Below, in pieces: positions 55,325 to 63,429 of a stretch of 64,000 nucleotides of DNA (position 1 is its first letter; every line of letters begins with the position of its first letter). The notes under the pieces are model-generated. The model was not told where the DNA came from, ran no database searches, and saw nothing but the letters and a program-made list of their open reading frames with translations. The translations under genes were made by a program, and so were the position numbers. This DNA comes from Amphibacillus cookii (lineage in GTDB: Bacteria > Bacillota > Bacilli > Bacillales > Amphibacillaceae), in the NCBI RefSeq assembly GCF_016908375.1, contig NZ_JAFBDS010000007.1, forward strand, positions 1-64,000. The letters are read 5' to 3'.

Positions 55325-55840
55325 TCAGCTTAATTGTTTTTTATACTTTTTTAATTTCTTTAAAGCCCAATCGTAGTGACTTGATGTCGCAGATACAAGA
55401 TAAGAGCCTAAAGAGGTTGTATTTGTCCACTGATAATATTTTTTAGTAAAGAGCTCTTCATTACTATGGCGATCAATTAAACAGATCATTTCATGGTGTG
55501 AACGCTCTAATAATGCCTTAGCTGTTTGCAAATCTGTATCTTGATAATCAAGCCAAATCGCATGATTTAGTTCTGATATTGTTTTCCAACTGTATCCTTT
55601 TCTCGGCATAATCGGTTTTTCTCCACCCATCCCAACTTGATACCATTGCTTCATCATGTTGTGCCATTCATGAAGATGAACAAGGACATCACGAATATTA
55701 CGATCACGGTCTTCAAATGGGAAAATGCCGTTTTGTTGTACGTCTGTCATTGTGTTGATTAATGTTAGTAACGCTTGATAATTCTGTTCAGCTGCTTCGA
55801 GAAGTTCTACTTTTGACTTTGGTCTTGCCACGTTTTCCAC
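55325..55840 (-). CDS. ClbS/DfsB-family four-helix bundle protein
   Basis: A 171-residue protein with 'RPKSKVELLEAAEQNYQALL' (core SKVELLEAAEQNYQAL), 'RNIRDVLVHLHEWHNMM' and 'SYLVSATSSHYDWALKKLKKY', the signature of ClbS/DfsB (DUF1706), related to DinB. ClbS of E. coli protects against colibactin; in Bacilli the role is unknown, but protection against reactive small molecules is plausible. It starts the two-gene unit with the DinB protein. Confidence 0.88.
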   Translation of the reverse strand: MENVARPKSKVELLEAAEQNYQALLTLINTMTDVQQNGIFPFEDRDRNIRDVLVHLHEWHNMMKQWYQVGMGGEKPIMPRKGYSWKTISELNHAIWLDYQDTDLQTAKALLERSHHEMICLIDRHSNEELFTKKYYQWTNTTSLGSYLVSATSSHYDWALKKLKKYKKQLS

Positions 55841-55876
55841 TTCCTTATATTTATTTTTTCTTGAGAACGTCTAACT

Positions 55877-55923
55877 TTATTACAAATAACCATCTGCAAA
55901 ATACCCATTGAAGGTTCGTTTTA
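55877..55923 (+). repeat. Dispersed repeat, copy 9 (internally deleted)
   Basis: TTATTACAAATAACCATCTGC joins directly to CCCATTGAAGGTTCGTTTTA: both ends are present and about 110 central bases are missing. It abuts the stop of the DUF3278 gene. Confidence 0.75.
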
Positions 55924-56418
55924 CTCAACAATCGTTAACTTTGATTTACCAGAAAAGTACATGGAGGTGCCAAATAATGCGCCACCACACAACCAGATGG
56001 TGAGATGGATGAAGCCATAATTATACGTCCCAGTATATAGGAAATCAAAGAACCCCATTAAGGCAAACATCTCTAATCCCCAAGTTATCCCCATAAATAC
56101 CGCTTGCCATTTCATTTTTTTCTTTAATATCATGTAATCTTGATAGCTGTAAATTTCTTCAATATCTACTTTTGAAACCCGTAACCTAATTGTAATGACC
56201 CCAGCATAAGTTAAATTCATAATGAGAATAAAAAAGTAGTCAATCGATGGACTCGTCTGTTGATAATTAATAAAAAAGAGTCTGACGAACATATAGATCA
56301 TACTTATACACCACAGTATCATCCCTGTATGTCCAAGGATTTGATAAATCTCTTGATGTTGAAATTCATCACGATTACTTGAGAAACCTAATATTCTATT
56401 AATTAATTTTGTCTTCAT
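55921..56418 (-). CDS. DUF3278 membrane protein
   Basis: A 165-residue protein of the DUF3278 family with four membrane segments at about residues 30-50, 62-82, 106-126 and 133-152. The N-terminus 'ILGFSSNRDEFQHQEIYQILGHTGMILW' (core SSNRDEFQHQEIYQILGHTG) is typical. Such genes almost always follow a small XRE-type regulator, as here (20-base overlap). Role unknown; possibly a membrane stress or bacteriocin-related system. Confidence 0.82.
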   Translation of the reverse strand: MKTKLINRILGFSSNRDEFQHQEIYQILGHTGMILWCISMIYMFVRLFFINYQQTSPSIDYFFILIMNLTYAGVITIRLRVSKVDIEEIYSYQDYMILKKKMKWQAVFMGITWGLEMFALMGFFDFLYTGTYNYGFIHLTIWLCGGALFGTSMYFSGKSKLTIVE

Positions 56419-56611
56419 CTTGTTCTGCCTCCCAAAACAATGTGTTTAAATCGGTATGTAATGCTTTAGCGATGTTGATACATAACATCAAAGAAGGATT
56501 GTATTTATCTTTTTCAATCATATTAATGGTTTGTCTGGATACACCGATGCTTTTAGCCAAGTTTGCTTGTGTTAGTCCATGCTTTTTTCGATAATAGGCG
56601 ACACGATTCAT
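56399..56611 (-). CDS. Small XRE-family regulator
   Basis: A 70-residue helix-turn-helix protein: 'YRKKHGLTQANLAKSIGVSRQTINMIEKDKYNPSLML' (core LTQANLAKSIGVSRQTIN), of the short YozG/YvaO type paired with DUF3278. It probably represses its own operon; duplicated sites in its promoter are candidates for binding. Confidence 0.9.
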   Translation of the reverse strand: MNRVAYYRKKHGLTQANLAKSIGVSRQTINMIEKDKYNPSLMLCINIAKALHTDLNTLFWEAEQDEDKIN

Positions 56612-56648
56612 TAAACGGTTCTCTCCTAGCTTAGATGATCAATTCGAT

Positions 56649-56691
56649 GTCAATTATATTAGACAACATCCGGGGTGTCAATTATATTAGA
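56649..56691 (-). promoter_or_regulatory. Consensus sigma-A promoter with duplicated 16-base site
   Basis: On the minus strand TTGACA (56681-56676), a 17-base spacer and TATAAT (56658-56653) form a perfect promoter. The sequence TGTCAATTATATTAGA occurs twice (56649-56664, 56676-56691), 27 bases apart, so the -10 and -35 each lie in one copy; likely binding sites of the XRE regulator. Confidence 0.75.
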
Positions 56692-56711
56692 TAAAACGAA
56701 ACTTCAATATT

Positions 56712-56905
56712 GAGTCAAAAACGACAACGATAGAAACTAGTGCAAAACATACAGGTGAAGTGGTTAAGGAAGGTTTTTCACAAGTTAATCAGTTGACCGA
56801 GACGATACAGCAAGTTTACAGGTAACTGTCACTGAAATGGAGGTATTAAATCAATCAATAGCAAAAGTAGAGACGATTTTAAAAACCATTTCGGATATTG
56901 TAGAT
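56712..56905 (+). pseudogene. Methyl-accepting chemotaxis protein fragment
   Basis: The translation ESKTTTIETSAKHTGEVVKE, GFSQVNQLTETIQQV, a frameshift, then VTVTEMEVLNQSIAKVETIL and KTISDIVD matches the helical signalling domain of an MCP just before the usual DQTNLLALNA tip. Both gene ends are missing and one frameshift is present. The remainder to 57063 is unidentified. Confidence 0.75.
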
Positions 56906-57063
56906 CCTTGTTTTATTGTGTCCATGTTTAAACTTGGAGATATATAAAGTGCACCAATTCCAGTTGGATCGAGCCACCTTTATGGTCAGGAAAAGCAATT
57001 AAATCTGAACCAAATTTTGAATATTTATACGGGTAATGAAACAATTGAATCAAGCGATTAAAT

Positions 57064-57106
57064 AACAAGTCAAGCTGTTCGAAGCATTCGTGCAGCCTGA
57101 CTTGTT
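57064..57106 (+). terminator. Hairpin before the DUF72 gene
   Basis: AACAAGTCA-GCTG and CAGC-TGACTTGTT pair, followed by AAAAAG; probable terminator of a now decayed gene. Confidence 0.6.
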
Positions 57107-57193
57107 AAAAAGACTAGTTTGCTGTTCGAGTGGAAAAAGATATGTTAAACTATGGTAAACGATTGTATAGGAAAAGTAGGAGGATGTTTGTTC

Positions 57194-58045
57194 ATGATTT
57201 ATATAGGTCTAACAGGCTGGGGCGATCATTATTCATTATATCCTGCTGATTTAAAGGCTAAAGACAAACTTGCTGAATATAGTAGTTATTTTCCAACGGT
57301 TGAGGTTGACGCTTCTTTTTATGCTGTTCAGCCGATCCGGAACGCTGAAAAATGGGTAAACGAAACCCCGCAATCGTTTCGTTTTGTTGTGAAAGCATAC
57401 CAAGGGATGACCGGTCATCAACGAACAGAACTGCCTTATCCAAACAAAACAGAAATGTTTGAAGCCTTTAAGGCATCACTCGTCCCTTACATAGAAGCAG
57501 ATAAACTGGCGATGGTACTTTTTCAATTTCCGCCTTGGTTTGATTGTAAAGAAGAACATATCCTCTATTTGAAATATTGTAAACAACGGATGGACAACAT
57601 CCCGGTTGCATTAGAGTTTAGACATCAGTCTTGGTTTGCTAAATCGAACCGTGAGAAAACATTAGCCTATATGCGAACTGACAACTGGATTCATACCATC
57701 GCTGATGAACCCCAAGCTGGTGATGGTTCAATTCCAATCGTCCCTGTAGCAACCAATCAGCAAACAACGCTGATTAGATTTCATGGTCGAAATGTTCACG
57801 GGTGGAACAGACCGAAAACAAAGTCTACCAATTGGCGGGAAGTCAGGTATCTATATAATTATAATCAAGCAGAATTATTGGAATGGAAACAGCGTATCAA
57901 AGCACTTGAAGAACAGTCACAAGACATCTATCTGTTGTTCAATAATAATTCAGGTGGAGATGCGGCAAATAATGCCCAAGCCCTGCAACGGATGTTGGGT
58001 ATTGGCTATCAGGACTTAGCATCACAACAACTTCGGTTATTTTGA
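57194..58045 (+). CDS. DUF72-family protein (YunF/YecE-like)
   Basis: A 283-residue TIM-barrel protein of the DUF72 family: 'YIGLTGWGDH', 'VEVDASFYAVQP', 'FRFVVKAYQGMTGHQR', 'VALEFRHQSWF' and 'LIRFHGRNVHGW', with a terminal 'LFNNNSGGDAANNAQAL'. No enzymatic reaction is established for the family. ATG 57194 has GGAGG 12 bases upstream; the in-frame ATG at 57152 lacks a site. It is followed after 23 bases by the BASS-type transporter, so the two may be cotranscribed. Confidence 0.88.
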   Translation: MIYIGLTGWGDHYSLYPADLKAKDKLAEYSSYFPTVEVDASFYAVQPIRNAEKWVNETPQSFRFVVKAYQGMTGHQRTELPYPNKTEMFEAFKASLVPYIEADKLAMVLFQFPPWFDCKEEHILYLKYCKQRMDNIPVALEFRHQSWFAKSNREKTLAYMRTDNWIHTIADEPQAGDGSIPIVPVATNQQTTLIRFHGRNVHGWNRPKTKSTNWREVRYLYNYNQAELLEWKQRIKALEEQSQDIYLLFNNNSGGDAANNAQALQRMLGIGYQDLASQQLRLF

Positions 58046-58068
58046 AAAGATAGATTAGGGGGTACACT

Positions 58069-59016
58069 GTGAATTTGATTGAGAAATTATATACACTGAT
58101 GATTTTCTTAGCGGTCGTGATCGGTTTAGCTTTGGGGCAAGTCTCATCGATTCAAATCCATGCAGACAGACTGATCACCCCTTTTTTAATCGTGATGCTT
58201 TTTATCACTTTTTTAGATATTCCTCTAGTTAATGTGATGCAAGCGTTCAAAAATGTCCGTTTCACTGTAACGAGCATACTCATTAATTTTGTTTGGACAC
58301 CGCTTTTAGCTTGGGGATTAGCAACAATTTTCTTGGGGAATCAGCCTTCATTATATATTGGTTTTATCATGTTAATGGTGACCCCTTGTACAGATTGGTA
58401 TTTAATCTTCACATCCATAGCGAAAGGAAACGTCGCTTTATCGACAGCCATACTCCCTTTAAATTTAGTGCTTCAAGTTGTACTGTTGCCAATCTATCTA
58501 TTGCTGTTTACACAAACAACCGGCATGGTTGAACCCACTTATTTGTTGGAAAGTATTATCGTTATCTTGCTGATCCCGATTACGTTAGCAGGATTACTGC
58601 AAATCGTTCTGAAAAAATCCACCTTGTTTAGCGAACGAGTGATGCCAACGTTGCGTACCTTACCAATGATATTTCTCGCTTTGGCAATTGTAGCGATGTT
58701 TGCTACACACGGTAGATTGTTGTTTCAACATTTAGATATGCTGGGCTGGCTGCTAGCACCAATATTTTTGTTCTTTTTTATTAATTTATTTGTAACACAA
58801 TCGATAGGAAAGCGGTTGAGGTTTTGCCAGTCTGATCGGGTAAGTTTAAGTTTAACGACATTAGCAAGGAATTCGCCACTTTCACTAGCAATTGCTATGA
58901 CTGCTTTTTCGGATCAGCCTTTAATTGCCTTAACCTTAGTCATAGGGCCGTTGTTAGAATTACCTATTCTTGCACTCATTAGTCAAATATTATTATGGAT
59001 TAAACAAGAAAAGTAA
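58069..59016 (+). CDS. Bile acid:sodium symporter/ACR3-superfamily transporter
   Basis: A 315-residue membrane protein with about ten segments. '[23 protein letters not shown]' (core [18 protein letters not shown]) is a signature of the arsenite-resistance-like branch, whose conserved Cys corresponds to the catalytic Cys of ACR3. The end of the chain is '[19 protein letters not shown]'. No ars genes are adjacent, so the substrate is undecided (arsenite, or an organic anion). Confidence 0.82.
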   Translation: MNLIEKLYTLMIFLAVVIGLALGQVSSIQIHADRLITPFLIVMLFITFLDIPLVNVMQAFKNVRFTVTSILINFVWTPLLAWGLATIFLGNQPSLYIGFIMLMVTPCTDWYLIFTSIAKGNVALSTAILPLNLVLQVVLLPIYLLLFTQTTGMVEPTYLLESIIVILLIPITLAGLLQIVLKKSTLFSERVMPTLRTLPMIFLALAIVAMFATHGRLLFQHLDMLGWLLAPIFLFFFINLFVTQSIGKRLRFCQSDRVSLSLTTLARNSPLSLAIAMTAFSDQPLIALTLVIGPLLELPILALISQILLWIKQEK

Positions 59017-59022
59017 CAAGCT

Positions 59023-59745
59023 TTAAGACCTGATCTCCAGTTTGGAAAATACACTTGCAATTGAATCAGAAATAAATAAATCTGCTTTGTGCTGATTGAC
59101 TTCTGTTTTATTAATAACGACAAGATGATCGCCTTGAAAGTAGTCGATCAAATAGGCTGCTGGATAGACCATTAAAGAAGTACCACCAATAATGAGTAGT
59201 TCACAATCACTGATCAATGAAATGGCTGCTTGCCAAAGGTCTTGGTCAAGTGGCTCTTCATATAAGACAACATCTGGTTTAATCATACCGCCACATGCAC
59301 AGGTTGGAATCGTCTCTGCATGTTTAATCGTTAAAGCCGAATAATGCTTATGGCAATGAAGACAATAGTTGTTATTAATCGTTCCGTGTAATTCAATCAC
59401 GTGACGTGAACCAGCTTTTTGATGGAGGCCATCAATATTTTGCGTGATGATACCTTTGAGCTTTCCCGTTTGTTCAAGTTTAGCAAGTTGATCGTGGGCT
59501 GGATTTGGCTCGGCATCTAACGTAAGTAATTTTTGCTTATAAAAATTAAAAAACATATGCGGATTCATTGTGAAAAATGAATGACTTAAGATTTGTTCTG
59601 GTGGATACGTATAGATCTGGTTATATAAACCATCACGACTTCTGAAATCAGGGATGCCACTTTCCGTTGAGACCCCTGCACCACCGAAGAATACGATATG
59701 ATTGGTTTTATCAATCAATCTTTGAAGTTGGTTAATATTATCCAT
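59023..59745 (-). CDS. cobB: Sirtuin, NAD-dependent protein deacylase
   Basis: A 240-residue class U/III sirtuin: 'FFGGAGVSTESGIPDFRS' (NAD-binding, about 18-35), 'ITQNIDGLHQKAG' and 'ELHGTINN' with the catalytic His, a zinc site from CLHC...CAC pairs (Cys about 132-155; two Cys-x-x/x-Cys pairs), and 'IIGGTSLMVYPAA'. It removes acyl groups from lysines using NAD. Monocistronic; divergent from queDE across repeat copy 10. Confidence 0.9.
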   Translation of the reverse strand: MDNINQLQRLIDKTNHIVFFGGAGVSTESGIPDFRSRDGLYNQIYTYPPEQILSHSFFTMNPHMFFNFYKQKLLTLDAEPNPAHDQLAKLEQTGKLKGIITQNIDGLHQKAGSRHVIELHGTINNNYCLHCHKHYSALTIKHAETIPTCACGGMIKPDVVLYEEPLDQDLWQAAISLISDCELLIIGGTSLMVYPAAYLIDYFQGDHLVVINKTEVNQHKADLFISDSIASVFSKLEIRS

Positions 59746-59790
59746 GTCACGTCCCTCTTTCGTTATTAGTATGTCCTATGTTTATATTAG

Positions 59791-59946
59791 TCTATCACAG
59801 ATAACCGTCCGTAGATCGCCCACCTCAAAATAGAAGATAGAGCCCATCTATTTAGGCGGGGGTTAACGGTCACTAATGTCTTGATTCACTCAACGACCAA
59901 TCAGTCGGAGAATACCGCCCCCACACTGATTGAAGGCTTGTTTTAT
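59791..59946 (+). repeat. Dispersed structured repeat, copy 10 (full)
   Basis: TCTATCACAGATAACCGTCCG start, CTCAAAATAGAAGATAGAGC core, GGGGGTTAACGGTCACTAATGT stem, and CACTGATTGAAGGCTTGTTTTAT end. Unlike most copies it lies between divergent genes (sirtuin and queD). Confidence 0.82.
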
Positions 59947-60042
59947 AAACTTACACCAATCATAAGCTACGGACTAACATGTTTAGTCTAAGCTTTGAAA
60001 TTGAAAATATAATGGTATCATCATTTAAAAGGAGGCCTGAGT

Positions 60043-60504
60043 ATGCATAACTATAAAATTGTAGAACACTTACAAAAATTTGGTGTTGATATTAAACATG
60101 ATCAGTTAAAATCACATAAAAAAAGGGTTTTAGTTAGCAAAGCCTTTACGTTTGATGCCGCACATCACCTTCATGCTTATCAAGGAAAATGCGCCACCTT
60201 ACACGGCCACACGTATAAAGTGATCTTTGGTATTAGTGGATATACGAATGAAATTGGCCTTGTTATTGACTTTGGTGAAATAAAAAAAATTTGGAAAGAA
60301 CAAATTGAAATTTACCTTGATCACCAATATTTAAACGAGAGCTTGCCGACAATGAATACAACAGCAGAAAATATGGTTGTTTGGATTTATTCCATGATGG
60401 AGCAAGCCTTAAATATTCAAGAAGAAGGTGACTTACAAGTCGAATTTGTCAAACTTTATGAAACACCAACGAGCTATGCAGAAGCTAGAAGGGAATGGAT
60501 GTGA
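60043..60504 (+). CDS. queD: 6-carboxytetrahydropterin synthase
   Basis: A 153-residue QueD/PTPS-fold enzyme that makes 6-carboxytetrahydropterin, an early step of queuosine synthesis. Zinc ligands His41 in FDAAHHL and His54/His56 in LHGHTY are present, with catalytic Cys50 and a late 'HxxxE/ET'-type 'LYETPTSYAE'. The N-terminal 30 residues are longer than in E. coli QueD. AAAGGAGG precedes ATG 60043. It overlaps queE by one base (TGATG). No preQ1 riboswitch was found upstream. Confidence 0.9.
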   Translation: MHNYKIVEHLQKFGVDIKHDQLKSHKKRVLVSKAFTFDAAHHLHAYQGKCATLHGHTYKVIFGISGYTNEIGLVIDFGEIKKIWKEQIEIYLDHQYLNESLPTMNTTAENMVVWIYSMMEQALNIQEEGDLQVEFVKLYETPTSYAEARREWM

Positions 60505-61232
60505 TGAAGCGTTATCCGGTCTTAGAAATTTTTGGACCGACGATTCAAGGGGAAGGTATGGTGGTAGGACGGAAGACGATGTTTATTCGAACCGCAGGGT
60601 GTGATTATAGTTGTTCGTGGTGCGATTCGTCGTTTACTTGGGATGGCAGTGCAAAAGACGAAATTAAGATGATGACAGCTTCGGAGATTATTACGAGACT
60701 CAACGCCATCGGTCAAGATCAATTCGATCACGTTACGATATCAGGAGGAAATCCCGCTTTATTAAAAGATCTTGATCAACTGATTGATCTTTTACACCAA
60801 AATCAATTAGAAGTCGCGATAGAAACACAAGGGACGCGTTGGCAACCATGGTTTTTATTGATTGATGATTTAACATTATCACCTAAACCGCCAAGTTCCG
60901 GGATGAAAACCGATTGGAATAAACTAGATACGATTATTGATCACTTAAGAGATAACAATCGGCTAGCACATACCTCATTAAAAATAGTTATTTTTGATGA
61001 TCAAGATTTTGATTATGCTGAAGCGGTTCATCAACGTTATCCTGATCTATTATTTTATTTGCAAGTAGGAAATGCCCATTTAACCGAATCAAATCTACCA
61101 AAACTAACGGATCTCTTATTGGAAAAATATCAATGGTTGATTAATAAAACACTTGAATCATCAAAGTTAAATAAAGTTAGAGTGCTTCCACAGCTGCATA
61201 CATTAGTATGGGGGAATAAACGTGGGGTTTAA
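60504..61232 (+). CDS. queE: 7-carboxy-7-deazaguanine synthase
   Basis: A 242-residue radical-SAM enzyme converting carboxytetrahydropterin to 7-carboxy-7-deazaguanine. The iron-sulfur Cys are C33, C37 and C40 in CDYSCSWC, preceded by 'EIFGPTIQGEGMVVGRKTMF' (core FGPTIQGEGMVVG). 'TISGGNPAL' binds SAM; 'LSPKPPSSGMK' is the family substrate segment. ATG 60504 overlaps the queD stop; the in-frame ATG at 60495 is an alternative. queC and queF are not in the window, so the pathway is split. Confidence 0.92.
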   Translation: MKRYPVLEIFGPTIQGEGMVVGRKTMFIRTAGCDYSCSWCDSSFTWDGSAKDEIKMMTASEIITRLNAIGQDQFDHVTISGGNPALLKDLDQLIDLLHQNQLEVAIETQGTRWQPWFLLIDDLTLSPKPPSSGMKTDWNKLDTIIDHLRDNNRLAHTSLKIVIFDDQDFDYAEAVHQRYPDLLFYLQVGNAHLTESNLPKLTDLLLEKYQWLINKTLESSKLNKVRVLPQLHTLVWGNKRGV

Positions 61233-61301
61233 AGAAATAGCGGTTGTGTAGGTAATGGTTCTCCACTATGTTTAAGCTGATGGTTTGGAATCAAAGTTAA
61301 A

Positions 61302-61625
61302 ATGAAGGAAGGTGTAGATGACTTGAAGGCATCTATCATTTATTTTATTGTAACCTTTTGTCTTATTATTGCTAGCTTTTTCGGTTTATATGGTCAAGAT
61401 CTGGCTTACGCTATAAATGAATATGTTCCAACAGTGACATTAACAACAGCGATAACGCTTGTCACTTTCACGAGTATTGGCATCTATATAATGATCCCGC
61501 TTATTTGCTGGATTTCTAAATATGTAAAAAGACGAGAATTTATGATAATTACGAGAATAAATTGTATTTTAGGCTTGCCTATTTCTATTTGGTCACTGTT
61601 TGTTTGGGTGATGTGGATGGGTTAA
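61302..61625 (+). CDS. Small membrane protein
   Basis: A 107-residue protein with three membrane segments (about 12-28, 44-72 and 90-106) and a short positively charged loop KYVKRREF. No motif recognised. ATG 61302 is adopted; TTG 61323 is better placed after AAGGAAGGTG and may be the real start, giving 100 residues. It follows queE by 69 bases, but relation to it is doubtful. Confidence 0.55.
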   Translation: MKEGVDDLKASIIYFIVTFCLIIASFFGLYGQDLAYAINEYVPTVTLTTAITLVTFTSIGIYIMIPLICWISKYVKRREFMIITRINCILGLPISIWSLFVWVMWMG

Positions 61626-61657
61626 TGATAGCCCCGACCTTAAGAGCATCCGATAAT

Positions 61658-61798
61658 TTCATCACAAATACCCGTCCGTAAACCCCTCTCAAAATAGAGC
61701 GTAGAGCAAATCGGTTGAGGGGGGGGGCTGATTCACTTAACAAATCATTAATCAGTAGGCAAAGAACGAAAGTGCCCACTGATTAAAGGTTCATTTAA
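61658..61798 (+). repeat. Dispersed structured repeat, copy 11
   Basis: CATCACAAATACCCGTCCGTAA start, CTCAAAATAGAGCGTAGAGC core, and AATCAGTAGGC/GCCCACTGATTAAAGGTTCATTTA end. The right arm of the first stem is deleted after a run of nine G. Lies between converging genes. Confidence 0.82.
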
Positions 61799-61867
61799 TT
61801 AAAGATGGGTGTTTTTTAGATCATAAGTGCCAGTTGTTGAAATAGAACATTCCTTTTTTAAAGAACT

Positions 61868-62365
61868 TTATGGGGTAATAGTGACCTGTGTGCCAATTGG
61901 AATGGTAGCGGCTAGTTCTTCAACATCCTGATTATACATCCGAATACAGCCTCGTGAAACCGCCTTGCCAATTGATGATGGATCATTCGTGCCATGAATA
62001 CCATAGTGTTGTTTAGATAATGACATCCACATCGTACCATAAGGTCCACCTGGATTAGGCGCTTTATTAATAATCACAAATTGCCCGATCGGTGTTTGAC
62101 TAAGAATTTGCCCTACGGCTATCGGATATGTTTTTAGTGGTACATGATCACTTAACAAGGTAAGTGTTCGTTGCGCAATCGATACATGAATTTGGTAGGG
62201 TAGCTGCTCTGGGTTCGGAAGTCCTGGGACGATCAATGGCTGTCCAACGAAGATCATATCAGGATTAATTTGTGGATTTGCTTGGATTAGATCAGTTAAG
62301 CTCACCCGATAATCGCGTGCGATGATTGATAACGTTTCGCCTTCCTTAACTATGTGATAATACAT
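61868..62365 (-). CDS. ykuD: L,D-transpeptidase with LysM domain, YkuD
   Basis: A 165-residue protein closely matching B. subtilis YkuD in length and sequence. Residues 1-46 form a LysM domain ([20 protein letters not shown]; '[11 protein letters not shown]'), and residues 55-165 the YkuD catalytic domain with [20 protein letters not shown], where His and Cys are catalytic. It forms 3-3 cross-links or trims peptidoglycan in the spore or cell wall. No signal peptide is visible, as in YkuD itself. ATG 62365 has GGAG 8 bases upstream; a GTG at 62374 is less likely. Confidence 0.93.
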   Translation of the reverse strand: MYYHIVKEGETLSIIARDYRVSLTDLIQANPQINPDMIFVGQPLIVPGLPNPEQLPYQIHVSIAQRTLTLLSDHVPLKTYPIAVGQILSQTPIGQFVIINKAPNPGGPYGTMWMSLSKQHYGIHGTNDPSSIGKAVSRGCIRMYNQDVEELAATIPIGTQVTITP

Positions 62366-62582
62366 TATTTTCACTCCATTTAGCTTTTTCTTTAGGATAT
62401 GCGACTTTTGGCGATAAGATCTTTGTAAAAATGAATGGGAGCATGAATCAGTCAGCAGAGTTCTTATCGATAGTTAATAGAGGTTATAAGGGATTTGAGA
62501 TAAGAGAAAGTGGTGTTTTAGCTTTTAAGTTATAGGGAATAACAATCAAAAGGATAGCAGTGATGGGGAGGAAGAGCATTAA

Positions 62583-63221
62583 ATGAAAGCAATTATTTTT
62601 GATTTTGATGGCACATTAGCTGATACATTACCTGTTTGTTATCAGGCTTTTCAACACGTTTTTCAAAGATATGATGATCGTCTTTTATCAAATCAAGAAA
62701 TAAGGGCGATGTTTGGACCGTCTGAAACAGGTATTATTCGAGAAAACTTAAAAGACGAACGAAAACAAGAAGCAATTACGTTGTTTTATCAGCAATATAA
62801 AGCGCACCATAATCGGTTAGTCAAACCAAATGCTGACATTCAAATGATGCTCTCGCTTTTACAGGATAAAGGCATCAAGTTAGCTATCGTAACCGGTAAA
62901 GCCCGTCAAAGCTTTGAGATTTCTGTTGACGCCCTTGGTCTTGATTATGACTTTCAAGCTGTAATTACTGGTGATGATGTGCGCCATGCTAAGCCAGATC
63001 CTGAAGGTATAGAAAAGGCATTGAAGATTATGGGGGTTGAAGCTGCAGAGGCAATCTATCTGGGAGATAGTAACGCTGACATTGAAGCGGGTAAAAGGGC
63101 AGGTGTACGTACAATAGGGGTGCAGTGGCTTACAGAAAGTCAAACGAGCGCATTTTCAATAACCCCTGATGCGATTTATACGAGTGTGCAGTCTTTTATT
63201 GATGATTTGAAATTGACATAA
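62583..63221 (+). CDS. HAD-family phosphatase, phosphoglycolate-phosphatase-like
   Basis: A 212-residue HAD hydrolase. Motif I is DFDGTLADT (7-15), a helical cap follows, motif II 'AIVTGKAR', Lys in 'HAKPDPEGIEKAL', and motif IV 'YLGDSNADIEAGKRAG'. The family acts on phosphoglycolate, pyrophosphate or other small phosphates; the substrate is not resolved by sequence. Strong GGGGAGGAAG precedes ATG 62583. Monocistronic. Confidence 0.9.
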   Translation: MKAIIFDFDGTLADTLPVCYQAFQHVFQRYDDRLLSNQEIRAMFGPSETGIIRENLKDERKQEAITLFYQQYKAHHNRLVKPNADIQMMLSLLQDKGIKLAIVTGKARQSFEISVDALGLDYDFQAVITGDDVRHAKPDPEGIEKALKIMGVEAAEAIYLGDSNADIEAGKRAGVRTIGVQWLTESQTSAFSITPDAIYTSVQSFIDDLKLT

Positions 63222-63300
63222 GAGAAAATATGAATCGCATCTTTCTAGAACATGAGTGATTACATCCATCTCAAATTTGAGTTGGAATTTTTACGTTTTT

Positions 63301-63350
63301 ATTACAGATACTTGTACATAAAACGCCCACTGATTGAAGACGTTTTATGT
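63301..63350 (+). repeat. Dispersed repeat, copy 12 (internally deleted)
   Basis: ATTACAGATACTTGTACATAAA joins CGCCCACTGATTGAAGACGTTTTAT: both ends remain and the middle is lost, with the junction different from copy 9. Confidence 0.7.
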
Positions 63351-63389
63351 AAGAAAATGTGTTTAAAATACGTGTCAATCTACTTGAAT

Positions 63390-63420
63390 AAGCACCCTAC
63401 TTTTTTTTGTAGGGGTGCTT
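63390..63420. terminator. Terminator before the right-edge gene
   Basis: AAGCACCCTAC pairs with GTAGGGGTGCTT around eight T; serves the converging HAD and adenylyltransferase genes. Confidence 0.8.
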
Positions 63421-63429
63421 ATCATTCAC

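Noticed and set aside
58069-59016. Arsenic-resistance operon
   Set aside because: The transporter has an ACR3-like Cys motif, but no arsR, arsC or arsenite-responsive site is nearby.
59947-60042. preQ1 riboswitch before queDE
   Set aside because: Only a modest hairpin (GGACTAA/TTTAGTC) is present; the A-rich tail and pseudoknot sequences of preQ1 classes are not seen.
7749-63350. The recurring sequence as a CRISPR array
   Set aside because: Copies are kilobases apart, long, internally structured and variable, with no regular spacers and no cas genes.
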